Shown: positions 7,316 to 15,533 of the stretch, in pieces
Position numbering within the stretch: the first letter of the stretch is position 1
How the letters are laid out: each line of letters opens with the position of its first letter
IMG/VR virus record: IMGVR_UViG_3300025168_000093
Span: 1-59,526 of that record
DNA: 59,526 bases
Direction: 5' to 3' (one strand)
Source of the DNA: a virus
Notes under the pieces: generated by a model
Database searches by the model: none
What the model saw: only the letters and a program-made list of their open reading frames with translations
What the model was told of the DNA's origin: nothing
Made by a program: the position numbers and the translations under genes

Positions 7316-9645
7316 GTATTAGTTTCAATAATATCATTCGTAAAAGCGATGGTAATTACATCTTTTGGAATGGTCAACAGAGAACACAAAGACATCCTCC
7401 GAGTGAACACATAGAGTCAAATTCATTGGGTTGGGATTTTCCTCCTTTTGCACATACAGGAGAAGCACACGAACATGAAACTGGAGAACAAGGTGTTGGT
7501 CATCTAATCAAAGGTGAATACGAAGTAGGTCCTCATGGAGAAGTTATTTACAAAGATGAAATGGGTGGTTTACATTTTCATGGTATAGATGCTTTTATGC
7601 ATGGTCTTGGTAACTTTTTAGAGAAGTCAGGTTTCAAAAAATCCGGCGATAAAGAATTAGTACCATCTTTAATGCAAGAGGCCATAACAGCAACAAATGC
7701 TAAACATGGTAAAGATAATCAAATACCTGATGTTTTAGATAAGGCTCATAGAAGAGTCGTCATTAGTGATTATCAAGGACCCGGCCATGATACTGGTAGG
7801 GCTTCACCTAGAAAACATTATGTAGATATTAATGGTGTAAGGGAGTTTATTACTGGTTATACTAATTATCATAAAAATACATCACGACATGGAACTTTTC
7901 TAGATTCTGTATCTGCCCCATATCAATATGACATGTTAAAAATTCTAGGTCAACGATTTGGAATTAGTAACGCGAATAAAGAATTAGATACTCCTGCAAC
8001 AAATTTCTTGGTTAGACCGCATATTACTAGAAACCATATGTCTTTTGGATATGCGCCCCCATCAGAAAAAAACCCACAAGGTGCCTATTATAGGAATGGA
8101 AATAATTATCCAACGGGTCATTTTGAACAACGAGGAAAATCTATTGCTAGTCAATCCTTTATGGACGGGTTAGAAGATGCGGGTATGCCTGTTCAACAGA
8201 AATTAGGTAAGGTATCATCTTATGGAATAGCCCATTGGTTACACGATGATTTTTACAGAAATCTATCTACGCATGGTACTAGTACAACACCATACAAAGA
8301 TAAAGGTGCCACAAGATTAGCCAATCAAGCGATAATGGATGCTATGGGTGGTGAGGGTAACATGGAGGGTTTAGTTAATAGGAGAGTTAAACAAACTATG
8401 CTTCCATCACAACATCCTGCTTTAATGAATACCTTATTGCCGAGCGGTACGCCTTTAGGGATTTTATTACAAAATGAGGAAAGTAGAAAGTCTCTTTTGG
8501 CTTCATTAAGTAAGAATCCGGCTTTCATGAAAATATTTGGCAAAACGGATAAAAACTCTCCGGCGGGTAGAATGATGGCGGCATCTGTAAAACACCACAC
8601 AGGACAAGACGTAGACCCTGAAAACATAGTTGAAGAATTAGGTTTAGATGGTTATAGAAAACACATAGGTACAGAATATGATACAATCGGTGGTAAGACG
8701 GGAAGAAATCATAGAGCAGCAGATGCTTATGCATTAGCAATTGCAGCAGGTAAAGACGAAAATATGGGAGATTCACCCGGTAATTCTAAATTTAGAAGCA
8801 CTAGAATACCGGAAGAACTTTTACAACAACACGGCCTTAGTTTAGTAAATACTAGTGACGAAGAGTTACAAATGACAAGAAGTGTTATCGAAGCAATGAG
8901 TGAGTATTTGGCTGATGCACACGGACACGAATCAAGAATGAGTTTTCCTAATGAATTACCTACAGAACCTTTAGTAACTCATCATGTTGGTGGCTCGGAT
9001 GCTACAGGAGTGCCTTTATCTCCTTATGTTAGATATTCACCAATTTTACCAACTACTGTTGCAGATGAAACCACACAAGCAATGAATAGAGATGCACAAA
9101 CAACACAAATGGTACAACCTCCTGTGCAACCCCCTGTGCAAAACACAATTGCACAACCTGCACAAAACAGACAACTTACGCCGGAACAAATAACTGCTGC
9201 ACGCACATCCGCTGCTAATATGACGGATGAGCAATTGAGAAGAATTGCCGCCGCCGGTGGTGGTAATATGACTACTCAAGGTAATATAGACCGTTTTAGA
9301 AGTGCTTATGGTGACCCCGACCAAAGAATGATTACTGAGTATATGAAATCACTAGGTGATGGGATAGAAGCACAGGACAGACTCATCAAAACTATGGAAA
9401 GATTACAAATGAAAGATGCTATAGTAGATGATAATATTATGAAGCATATTCCTGAAAGAAATTTTTCTATGACATCTCCTAATGACGTTTCGTTAATGGC
9501 TAAGAAATTAGGCTTAACTGCACAAGATATCAGACTCATAAATAATTCAAAAGGAGATTGGTTGCGTTTAAGCAAAGCCTTTGGTTTTCAAGAAAGGGAT
9601 ATAAAAATCGTTAAAGTAACATTCAGGGGTAATCCAAATGAGTAG
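7312..9645 (+). CDS. Large His-rich unknown protein, probable virion component
   Basis: A 777-residue protein with an unusually high His content, especially at 20-120 (HTGEAHEHETGEQ and similar). The central region (about 120-520) looks globular. A Pro/Gln linker sits near 600-625, followed by a helical C-terminal region rich in Lys, Arg, Met and Gln. The start overlaps the preceding stop (ATGA) and the end overlaps the next gene by eight bases. No known domain could be assigned by eye. Its length and place before TerL suggest a virion or assembly protein, which is not proven. Confidence 0.65.
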   Translation: MSISFNNIIRKSDGNYIFWNGQQRTQRHPPSEHIESNSLGWDFPPFAHTGEAHEHETGEQGVGHLIKGEYEVGPHGEVIYKDEMGGLHFHGIDAFMHGLGNFLEKSGFKKSGDKELVPSLMQEAITATNAKHGKDNQIPDVLDKAHRRVVISDYQGPGHDTGRASPRKHYVDINGVREFITGYTNYHKNTSRHGTFLDSVSAPYQYDMLKILGQRFGISNANKELDTPATNFLVRPHITRNHMSFGYAPPSEKNPQGAYYRNGNNYPTGHFEQRGKSIASQSFMDGLEDAGMPVQQKLGKVSSYGIAHWLHDDFYRNLSTHGTSTTPYKDKGATRLANQAIMDAMGGEGNMEGLVNRRVKQTMLPSQHPALMNTLLPSGTPLGILLQNEESRKSLLASLSKNPAFMKIFGKTDKNSPAGRMMAASVKHHTGQDVDPENIVEELGLDGYRKHIGTEYDTIGGKTGRNHRAADAYALAIAAGKDENMGDSPGNSKFRSTRIPEELLQQHGLSLVNTSDEELQMTRSVIEAMSEYLADAHGHESRMSFPNELPTEPLVTHHVGGSDATGVPLSPYVRYSPILPTTVADETTQAMNRDAQTTQMVQPPVQPPVQNTIAQPAQNRQLTPEQITAARTSAANMTDEQLRRIAAAGGGNMTTQGNIDRFRSAYGDPDQRMITEYMKSLGDGIEAQDRLIKTMERLQMKDAIVDDNIMKHIPERNFSMTSPNDVSLMAKKLGLTAQDIRLINNSKGDWLRLSKAFGFQERDIKIVKVTFRGNPNE

Positions 9646-10327
9646 TGTTTACGTCCTTAAAAAAAATGCAAGTATGAACGTGACACCGAGTGGTGCGCCT
9701 AGTCTGCAAGTAAATCTTGGTGGAGAAGGTAAAAAAATCAATTATTCTGATATGAGTCCAGCGGCTGCAAATTGGGGTAGAGGGGCTAGATATGCTGCTG
9801 CTATTCCGGCTGCTTGGTCAGCGTTGTCTACTTTAGCAGGTGATGGTCGAGAAGATTTATTCACTACTTTAGGTCAAGCGGGGCTTTCTGCATCAGCAAC
9901 GCACAATATTGCTAGAAGTGCATTAGAACCCGCCGCTGCAAGATTTGGAGAGAGAAGAAATTTTAAAAATAATCCTAGCCATTACAAAGATGGAAAATAC
10001 GTTGGACCACCATCGCCGCTACCTACACCACCACCGCCGCAAAATAGTTCCGGCACAACTCCTATTGCTTTACCTCAAGGGAATAGCGAATTGACGAATT
10101 ACACAAGTCAACCAATAAAAATGATAGAAAAGCCTGATGGTTCTTTCGGATATCCTTCTACGGATAACATGAATCAAGAGGCTGTTAAACAAAGTAGTTT
10201 GTTGCAAAATAACCCTGTTTTACCTCCACCTAAAGGTGCTACTAATCAAAATAATGAGGACCCTTTTCAGACTTCTATGAACGTCATGGACCAATCTAGA
10301 AGGAATATGAACAATAGTAACGGGTAG
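9638..10327 (+). CDS. Unknown Pro/Asn-rich protein
   Basis: A 229-residue protein. Residues 40-100 are Ala-rich and helical (AARYAAAIPAAWSALSTLAG-like), possibly membrane- or capsid-interacting. The rest is Pro/Asn/Ser-rich and probably disordered, with a PLPTPPPPQ run. It starts inside the end of the 777-residue gene with AGGGGTAA-type purines upstream. Its TAG stop touches the GTG/ATG start region of TerL. Function unknown. Confidence 0.6.
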   Translation: MSSVYVLKKNASMNVTPSGAPSLQVNLGGEGKKINYSDMSPAAANWGRGARYAAAIPAAWSALSTLAGDGREDLFTTLGQAGLSASATHNIARSALEPAAARFGERRNFKNNPSHYKDGKYVGPPSPLPTPPPPQNSSGTTPIALPQGNSELTNYTSQPIKMIEKPDGSFGYPSTDNMNQEAVKQSSLLQNNPVLPPPKGATNQNNEDPFQTSMNVMDQSRRNMNNSNG

Positions 10328-10335
10328 TGACCATC

Positions 10336-11811
10336 ATGGCAACAGATGATATGAAAGATTTCGTCCTAGAAATGGACAGAAAAATGTCTGAAAAGTCTTT
10401 TCATTATTTTTTTACAGATGTTCTAGGTTTTTTATACAATCATCATCATGAATCTTGGAAAGAAGGTTTAGAAGAATCTCAATACTATTGTGTTAAGGCT
10501 TCACGTGACCATGGAAAATCTGTATTTTTTATGTCGTATGCTTTATGGTTAGCAGCATTTAATCCTAATACACACATCATGATTTTCTCTCACTCTTTGG
10601 AGCAAACACTAGAGCATATGAGATTTATTAAGGGTAATATAGAAAGTACAGAAATGTTAAGAGATTTAGTACCTAAAGGTAGACCATGGGCTAAATCGTA
10701 TTTTGAATTTTCTAATGGTTCTCGTATTATGGCTAAATCGGTTGGGGGTGCAACACGTGGTTTCCATCCTGACGTAGTTGTGTGTGATGATATTCTTTGG
10801 GGTACTAGCGGTACTGAACTATCAAAAACTGCTGATTGGTTCTATGGTGTTTTGTTGCCAGTTCTTCATCACACTTCAAGACTGATGATGGTGGGTACAC
10901 CATTTAGTTACAATGATTTATATGCTGATTTGGAAAAGAAAGAAACATTCAGAGTAGAAACATATCCAGCCATTGATAGAGAAGGGGTCGCTATGTGGCC
11001 TGAACGTTGGAACTTGGAAGCACTACAACAAAGAAGATTATCTATGCCTGCTATACAATTTTCACGTGAGTATTTATGTGAACCAATTCATGACGTTGCA
11101 AGTATGTTCCCTATGGATATTTTAGAATTAGCAAGAGACCCTGAATTAAAATTAATGGATAGAGCAGAAACTGGTTACAATGAAGATGGAGAGCCGGATG
11201 GCGTATGGGGTCAGCACTTCATAGGTCACGACCCTGCTATATCTTCTGATAAGAATGCAGACTTTACAGCGATGATTGTTATGAGAATGTTACCGAATGA
11301 ACCGATAAAGCAATTGATACACGTTGTGCACGAAAGAGGAATGTCTTCTTTGGCACAGAAGAGAATGATGGTTATGCTTAACAGTAGATTTCAGCCCGAT
11401 TTAATAGAACTTGAAGGGAACAATTTTCAGCGTATGTTAGAAGCAGAGATGCGTGAAATGTCAGCAGATATGCCTATTAGAATTTTTATGACCACACGGA
11501 CAAAAAAAGAATCACTTTTCATGTCTCTTCTATTAGCCTTTGAACAAGGATATATCAAAACTCCATATGGAGATAAGAAATCACAAGAATTCACACATCA
11601 GTTGGAAGAACAATTAAATCGTTTTGGTATGCAAAAGAATGGACGTTTGGAATCCGTTGGTGTACATGACGATTTAGCCATGGGGCTTGCTTTGGCTAAT
11701 TGGGCAACTAAAGAATTCAAAGGTTCGGTTATACTTTTAGACGATGTAATGGAGAACTTCGATGGGTGGTTTGATGGGAATGCTAAAAGCCGAGGTTGGA
11801 TGGTGCCATGA
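10336..11811 (+). CDS. terL: Terminase large subunit (ATPase and nuclease)
   Basis: A 491-residue DNA-packaging motor that translocates viral DNA through the portal and cuts it. The ATPase half has Walker A K54-ASRDHGKS62, Walker B VVVCDD at 147-152 and the coupling motif VGTP near 186-189. The RNase H-like nuclease half has D299 in GHDPAISSDKNAD, acidic residues near 358-360 (ELEGNN) and D445-D446 in VHDDLAMGLALA. All expected motifs are present and the length is normal, so it should be active; no intein interrupts it. ATG 10336 is chosen; GTG 10327, overlapping the previous TAG, is an alternative. The RDHGKS variant of Walker A is familiar from archaeal tailed viruses and related marine phages. 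The portal gene follows after the LAGLIDADG gene. Confidence 0.95.
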   Translation: MATDDMKDFVLEMDRKMSEKSFHYFFTDVLGFLYNHHHESWKEGLEESQYYCVKASRDHGKSVFFMSYALWLAAFNPNTHIMIFSHSLEQTLEHMRFIKGNIESTEMLRDLVPKGRPWAKSYFEFSNGSRIMAKSVGGATRGFHPDVVVCDDILWGTSGTELSKTADWFYGVLLPVLHHTSRLMMVGTPFSYNDLYADLEKKETFRVETYPAIDREGVAMWPERWNLEALQQRRLSMPAIQFSREYLCEPIHDVASMFPMDILELARDPELKLMDRAETGYNEDGEPDGVWGQHFIGHDPAISSDKNADFTAMIVMRMLPNEPIKQLIHVVHERGMSSLAQKRMMVMLNSRFQPDLIELEGNNFQRMLEAEMREMSADMPIRIFMTTRTKKESLFMSLLLAFEQGYIKTPYGDKKSQEFTHQLEEQLNRFGMQKNGRLESVGVHDDLAMGLALANWATKEFKGSVILLDDVMENFDGWFDGNAKSRGWMVP

Positions 11812-11814
11812 GGG

Positions 11815-11910
11815 ATGAAGATGAAAGAGAACGACGAAAAAGATAATTTTTATGATAACACCACTTATATTGCTAACGAATATAACCTAAATAGAACTAA
11901 GTGGAATTGA
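11815..11910 (+). CDS. Possible 31-residue ORF between TerL and the LAGLIDADG gene
   Basis: An ATG at 11815, just after the TerL stop, opens a 31-codon frame (MKMKENDEKDNFYDNTTYIA...) ending at TGA 11908-11910, immediately before the next start at 11916. Composition is Asn/Asp/Lys-rich without a recognisable motif. A GAGGGA upstream is too close to act as a normal ribosome site. It fills an otherwise empty 100-base gap, which is mild support only. Confidence 0.25.
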   Translation: MKMKENDEKDNFYDNTTYIANEYNLNRTKWN

Positions 11911-11915
11911 TATTA

Positions 11916-13067
11916 ATGAATGATTTATTCTCTTCAACTGGTGAAGGTTGGTTTGAATCTCATTTAGGTTGTAGTGCTAACGACATAGTAAAGAGATTAA
12001 GAAAATCTAGAAGAATAAATAAATTTCAAAAACATGACATAGATGATATCATAAATGATGTAAGGACTATAAAAGCCTTAGAATTTGATAAAACTTTAGA
12101 TATGCATGGATGGATAAACAAAGAAGATTTTGCTAAAACTATACGCTCTTTTGGTCCGAGTGCTAAAGACCTCAAAGCGCTTAGGAAATTTGGTGATTCA
12201 AGACAAGTGAATTTAATTCGCGCTTGTAATCAATGGGAGCAAGCCAATAACATAGTTAAGATGTTAGGGGAACACGAAGGGGTTTGGGGGCAAGAAGAAA
12301 AAGATTCATGGGTTAAAGCAATGGACGAAAAAAAAAGTGCAAAATTAATTTGGAAGAACACTTTGCATCAAATGGATAGACTTACAGAAAAAGAAACTAT
12401 AGCACTAAAAAAAAGTGCAGAAGTTTTAGAATTTAAAGGACCCATGAGTGGTAGAAGTTTGTTTGAAAATCTTTATGAGAAAAAGATTTTACACAAAAGT
12501 ATGACTCCTATGAAACTTTCAAAACTGATTAGTATGTATGGGGAAGAGGTAGATATTATCGACGGTGCTACAAGGTCTACTTTTGTAAAAATGAATTCAC
12601 ACGGTTTAATTTTGAAAGACCCTTATGCTTATGCTAGTGGTTTTTTGGACGCTGATGGATATATCAGCATCACAGGACGTGGAGAACCAAGATGTGGTTT
12701 CATCGCTACAGGTACTAGAGGTAGAGCCCATTGTGAACATTTACAAAAAACTCTTGATTGTGGTATATTACAACTCGACCAAAAAATATACAAAGACGGC
12801 CAAAGGTCCCAACATAGATTACAATTCTATTCCAAGAACGATATTAGAAAGTTACTAACTGCTTTATTACCTCATTTACAAATGAAGAAAACACAGGCCA
12901 AAGCAGTGCTTGCTTATATTGATGAAGGGGATTCAATGCGTAAAGAAGAACTTAAAAAATTAGTTAAATATAGCAATTGGTCGGACGATACATCAAAAGC
13001 CGATTCGCTTCTCGCCGAATGGGGAGTAGACAGAGACGCTGTGAATAAGTGGACGGAGGGATTGTAA
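11916..13067 (+). CDS. LAGLIDADG homing-endonuclease-like protein with unknown N-terminal domain
   Basis: A 383-residue protein. The C-terminal third contains one LAGLIDADG motif, ASGFLDADGYI at 240-250, with acidic D247 placed for metal binding. It is followed by the usual alpha-beta pattern (SQHRLQFYSKNDIRKLLTALLPHLQMKKTQA). One motif means it would act as a dimer. The first 230 residues are helical, unrelated to the endonuclease fold, and unrecognised. ATG 11916 is preferred to GTG 11901. The stop overlaps the portal start (TAATG), so it is embedded in the packaging operon as a free-standing gene rather than an intein. It may be mobile, or it may have been recruited for a packaging or regulatory role. 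Confidence 0.8.
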   Translation: MNDLFSSTGEGWFESHLGCSANDIVKRLRKSRRINKFQKHDIDDIINDVRTIKALEFDKTLDMHGWINKEDFAKTIRSFGPSAKDLKALRKFGDSRQVNLIRACNQWEQANNIVKMLGEHEGVWGQEEKDSWVKAMDEKKSAKLIWKNTLHQMDRLTEKETIALKKSAEVLEFKGPMSGRSLFENLYEKKILHKSMTPMKLSKLISMYGEEVDIIDGATRSTFVKMNSHGLILKDPYAYASGFLDADGYISITGRGEPRCGFIATGTRGRAHCEHLQKTLDCGILQLDQKIYKDGQRSQHRLQFYSKNDIRKLLTALLPHLQMKKTQAKAVLAYIDEGDSMRKEELKKLVKYSNWSDDTSKADSLLAEWGVDRDAVNKWTEGL

Positions 13068-14788
13068 TGGCAGATAATGATGATGGTGGTAGAATTGCGA
13101 ATTTCCTATATGGTTTAGGTGATAGATTTCGTAGAAGACAAACACCTGAACCTACTATGGCATTGAATGTCACAGGTATTCAAGAACCAGTGTTGGCACA
13201 AGGTATTACAATACCTGCTTTATATGCAGTTACAAATGAAAATCTTGTATTGCGTACCATTGTATCAAAATTAAAACAAGAGATATTTAGAAGAGGATAT
13301 TATTTTGAAAAGAAGTTTCATTTTAAGTGCGATAGTTGTCAAGAAGAATATAGTGATTCAGTAGAGCAGTGTAAATTATGTGGTGGTGAAGTTAGAAAAC
13401 CTGATGTTGAACAATTACTATATCCGAAAACAGTTATTGAAGGTACAAATTCTATGGAACAATCTTTCATACAAGTGCTATATGAAATAGAACACGATTT
13501 GAATGTGGTAGATGATGCATTTTTAGTTATAGTAAAAGAATATTATGTGGACCCTGAAACTGGCGACATGATGTTCTATAGAGTTAAAGAAGTTATTAGA
13601 GGTAATCCAATTTTTATGAGAATTGTATCTGATAAACGTGGTGTTCGTGGCGGTCGTTACAAAGTTTGTCCTTTACATAGAGACCAAATATCTTATCCGG
13701 GTCAAGAAGAAGTTTGTGAAGTTTGTAATAATAAAATGCAAGATGTGCATTATGTCAACATGGTTGGTAGCGGTAAGACTCAATATTATATCGAAGGTGA
13801 AGTTATTCACGTATCAAAATATAATCCATCAAGACTCTACGGTAAAAGCCCTGTAAACTCAATGTGGAGGCAAGCAATGTCTCTAACCGCTATGGATAAT
13901 TATATCTATACCTCATATCAGAAAAGAAGAATGCCTAAAGGCATAATCTCTGTAACTACTGATAATTTAGAATCAATGAAATCATTTTGGAAAGCAGTGG
14001 ATGAGAAGATGGAAAGGGACCCACATTACATACCAAAAGTTGGTATTGAAAGTCAGACCGGTAGAGGTGGTGTAAACTGGGTTAAATTTATGGACACACT
14101 GGATGAAATGCAATACTCAGCAGTACGTGATGAAATACGCGCACGTATGTCTGCATTCTATGGTGTGAGCAATGTCTTTATGATTGATAATGGAAAATCA
14201 GGTGGTCTTGGAAATAACGGATTAGAAATTCTAGTGACTAACAGGTCCGTAGAATTCGGTCAAAAAGTATACACACAAGTATTATTTCCTAGACTTTTAG
14301 AACAATTTGGTGTTACAGATTGGAAAATTACTCTTTATCCTAACGAAGAAGAAGATGAAATCACTAGACTGCGCCGCGATGAGATGGAAGTTAATTTGGC
14401 TCAACGTATGATGATGCTTGGATATAAACCTGAATTATTAGAAGAAGGCGGTAACAGAGATATCCGATTCGTATATAGCAAGTTACCTGATAACGGAGGC
14501 GGAGCACCGCCCGCAGGAGGCGGTATGCCACCCGGTATGCCACCCGGTATGCCACCCGGTATGCCACCAATGGCTGCACCACCACCGGGCGGAGCACCAA
14601 TGCCTTCACCTATGCCCGGAGGTCAAGGAGTAGGACTCAGGAACAGAGGACCAGCGAGCCCTGATACTAGAACTACAGCCGGTACAGGTTCACCTATGTC
14701 TAGTGTTCAACAGAGAGGACCTATGCCTACTCAACAACAGAAAAATCAGGACCAAATATCCAACGCAGGCCGTTTAAGGGGCGCATAA
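13067..14788 (+). CDS. Portal protein with two zinc-ribbon insertions
   Basis: A 573-residue portal, the ring at the capsid vertex through which DNA passes. The block EVIHVSKYNPSRLYGKSPV followed by a helical stem (SLTAMDNYIYTSYQKRR), and the later SAFYGVSNVFMIDNG segment, match HK97/SPP1-type portals. Two metal-binding insertions are clear: C88/C91/C102/C105, and C201/H204/C217/C220. The tail carries GMPP repeats and is otherwise disordered. ATG 13067 is chosen over GTG 13049 because GGAGGG at 13055-13060 is properly spaced. It lies directly downstream of TerL and the LAGLIDADG gene. Zinc ribbons are not standard in bacteriophage portals. Confidence 0.88.
   Translation: MADNDDGGRIANFLYGLGDRFRRRQTPEPTMALNVTGIQEPVLAQGITIPALYAVTNENLVLRTIVSKLKQEIFRRGYYFEKKFHFKCDSCQEEYSDSVEQCKLCGGEVRKPDVEQLLYPKTVIEGTNSMEQSFIQVLYEIEHDLNVVDDAFLVIVKEYYVDPETGDMMFYRVKEVIRGNPIFMRIVSDKRGVRGGRYKVCPLHRDQISYPGQEEVCEVCNNKMQDVHYVNMVGSGKTQYYIEGEVIHVSKYNPSRLYGKSPVNSMWRQAMSLTAMDNYIYTSYQKRRMPKGIISVTTDNLESMKSFWKAVDEKMERDPHYIPKVGIESQTGRGGVNWVKFMDTLDEMQYSAVRDEIRARMSAFYGVSNVFMIDNGKSGGLGNNGLEILVTNRSVEFGQKVYTQVLFPRLLEQFGVTDWKITLYPNEEEDEITRLRRDEMEVNLAQRMMMLGYKPELLEEGGNRDIRFVYSKLPDNGGGAPPAGGGMPPGMPPGMPPGMPPMAAPPPGGAPMPSPMPGGQGVGLRNRGPASPDTRTTAGTGSPMSSVQQRGPMPTQQQKNQDQISNAGRLRGA
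14522..14568 (+). repeat. 12-bp tandem repeat in the portal gene, about 4 copies
   Basis: GGTATGCCACCC is repeated in frame and encodes the GMPP repeats of the portal C-terminal tail. The unit is nearly perfect, suggesting recent slippage-type expansion. Confidence 0.9.
14585..14604 (+). repeat. 20-bp direct repeat, copy 1 (portal tail)
   Basis: A 20-base stretch encoding PGGAPMP in the portal tail recurs exactly at 15777-15796 inside the SEC-C gene. Both copies are in frame and give PPGGAPMP. Confidence 0.85.
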
Positions 14789-14801
14789 GTAATATACCAC
14801 T

Positions 14802-14824
14802 GTAGGAGTGGAACCTACGAGGTG
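14802..14824 (+). promoter_or_regulatory. Small hairpin followed by ribosome-binding site
   Basis: GTAGG at 14802-14806 can pair with CCTAC at 14813-14817 around a seven-base loop. GAGGTG at 14819-14824 then forms the ribosome site of the next gene. The hairpin lies in the 42-base gap after the portal stop and could modulate translation or protect an mRNA end. The stem is only five pairs, so chance is possible. Confidence 0.3.
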
Positions 14825-14830
14825 TTAGAC

Positions 14831-15190
14831 GTGGACTTGACAAAGATGGACCCAATGGCTCGCAAAATGAATGTGCATATGGATGAATTAAATAAAGCAT
14901 TAGAGGTAAATGACTCTTCTGCTACTAGATATCATTTGAATGAAATTACAAAATATGCTGACTTCTTACAATCCGATTTAACTAGAGAAATTCGTAAGTC
15001 AGAAGAAACACCTGTTCCTGAAGGAGTAGAACAATTTGCTGGCGGAGTTCCAGTAATGAAATTTAATGAAGATGGTACTAAATTTGATACTACACAAAGA
15101 AACCGTGTAATACCGGGGACTATCATATCAGCAAGAACTAGCCCTAACATGAGAAACAACACAGGAACTTTTGGTCGTTGGTCTAATTAA
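14831..15190 (+). CDS. Unknown small protein after the portal
   Basis: A protein of about 119 residues. The N-terminal 60 residues are helical (KMNVHMDELNKALEVNDSS...), and the C-terminal part is Gly/Asn-rich with PVMKFNEDGTKFD. GTG 14831 fits GAGGTG at 14819-14824; GTG 14822 overlaps that site, and ATG 14846 is a further alternative. It is followed ten bases later by the 110-residue gene. No family recognised; a head-assembly role is suggested only by position. Confidence 0.6.
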   Translation: MDLTKMDPMARKMNVHMDELNKALEVNDSSATRYHLNEITKYADFLQSDLTREIRKSEETPVPEGVEQFAGGVPVMKFNEDGTKFDTTQRNRVIPGTIISARTSPNMRNNTGTFGRWSN

Positions 15191-15199
15191 GGTGATTAG

Positions 15200-15532
15200 A
15201 TGACTACTGAAGAAGCAGAAATTAGTTCAACACAGAAACTAATGGAAACCCTCATCAATAAGATGGAGTCTATGGATTCTAAATTAACTAATATGGAACA
15301 ACAGTTAAATTCACCTAATCGTCTATTAAGAAAAGCAGGTTATGTTGCTATGAGAACACCAATAGCAGAAGATGTAGGACCTGATGGTTTTAGAGGAGAG
15401 TTACCTGATGATGTAGGTGTTTTCGCAAAGTCATCACAAAAAGATTTCTCAAATCAACAGATTCACGAAATGTCATGGGAAGAAATTCACGATATGGCAG
15501 AATCGGCTCAACCCACTACGGAGATGTATTAA
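15200..15532 (+). CDS. Small coiled-coil protein sharing a C-terminal motif with the scaffold
   Basis: A 110-residue protein. Residues 10-37 form a likely coiled coil (TLINKMESMDSKLTNMEQQL). The C-terminal IHEMSWEEIHDMAES (88-102) matches the last residues of the prohead protease/scaffold (MHKMSWDEVHQMADT) nearly position for position. In many tailed viruses a C-terminal scaffold helix docks onto the capsid protein, so this protein may bind the same site and act as an accessory scaffold, chaperone or portal-vertex adaptor. GGTGA precedes the ATG. The motif match is seen; the role is inferred. Confidence 0.7.
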   Translation: MTTEEAEISSTQKLMETLINKMESMDSKLTNMEQQLNSPNRLLRKAGYVAMRTPIAEDVGPDGFRGELPDDVGVFAKSSQKDFSNQQIHEMSWEEIHDMAESAQPTTEMY

Positions 15533-15533
15533 T

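Noticed and set aside
10336-13067. LAGLIDADG region as an intein splitting TerL
   Set aside because: TerL is complete with all nuclease motifs and its own stop. The LAGLIDADG gene has its own start and no intein splice-junction motifs were seen.
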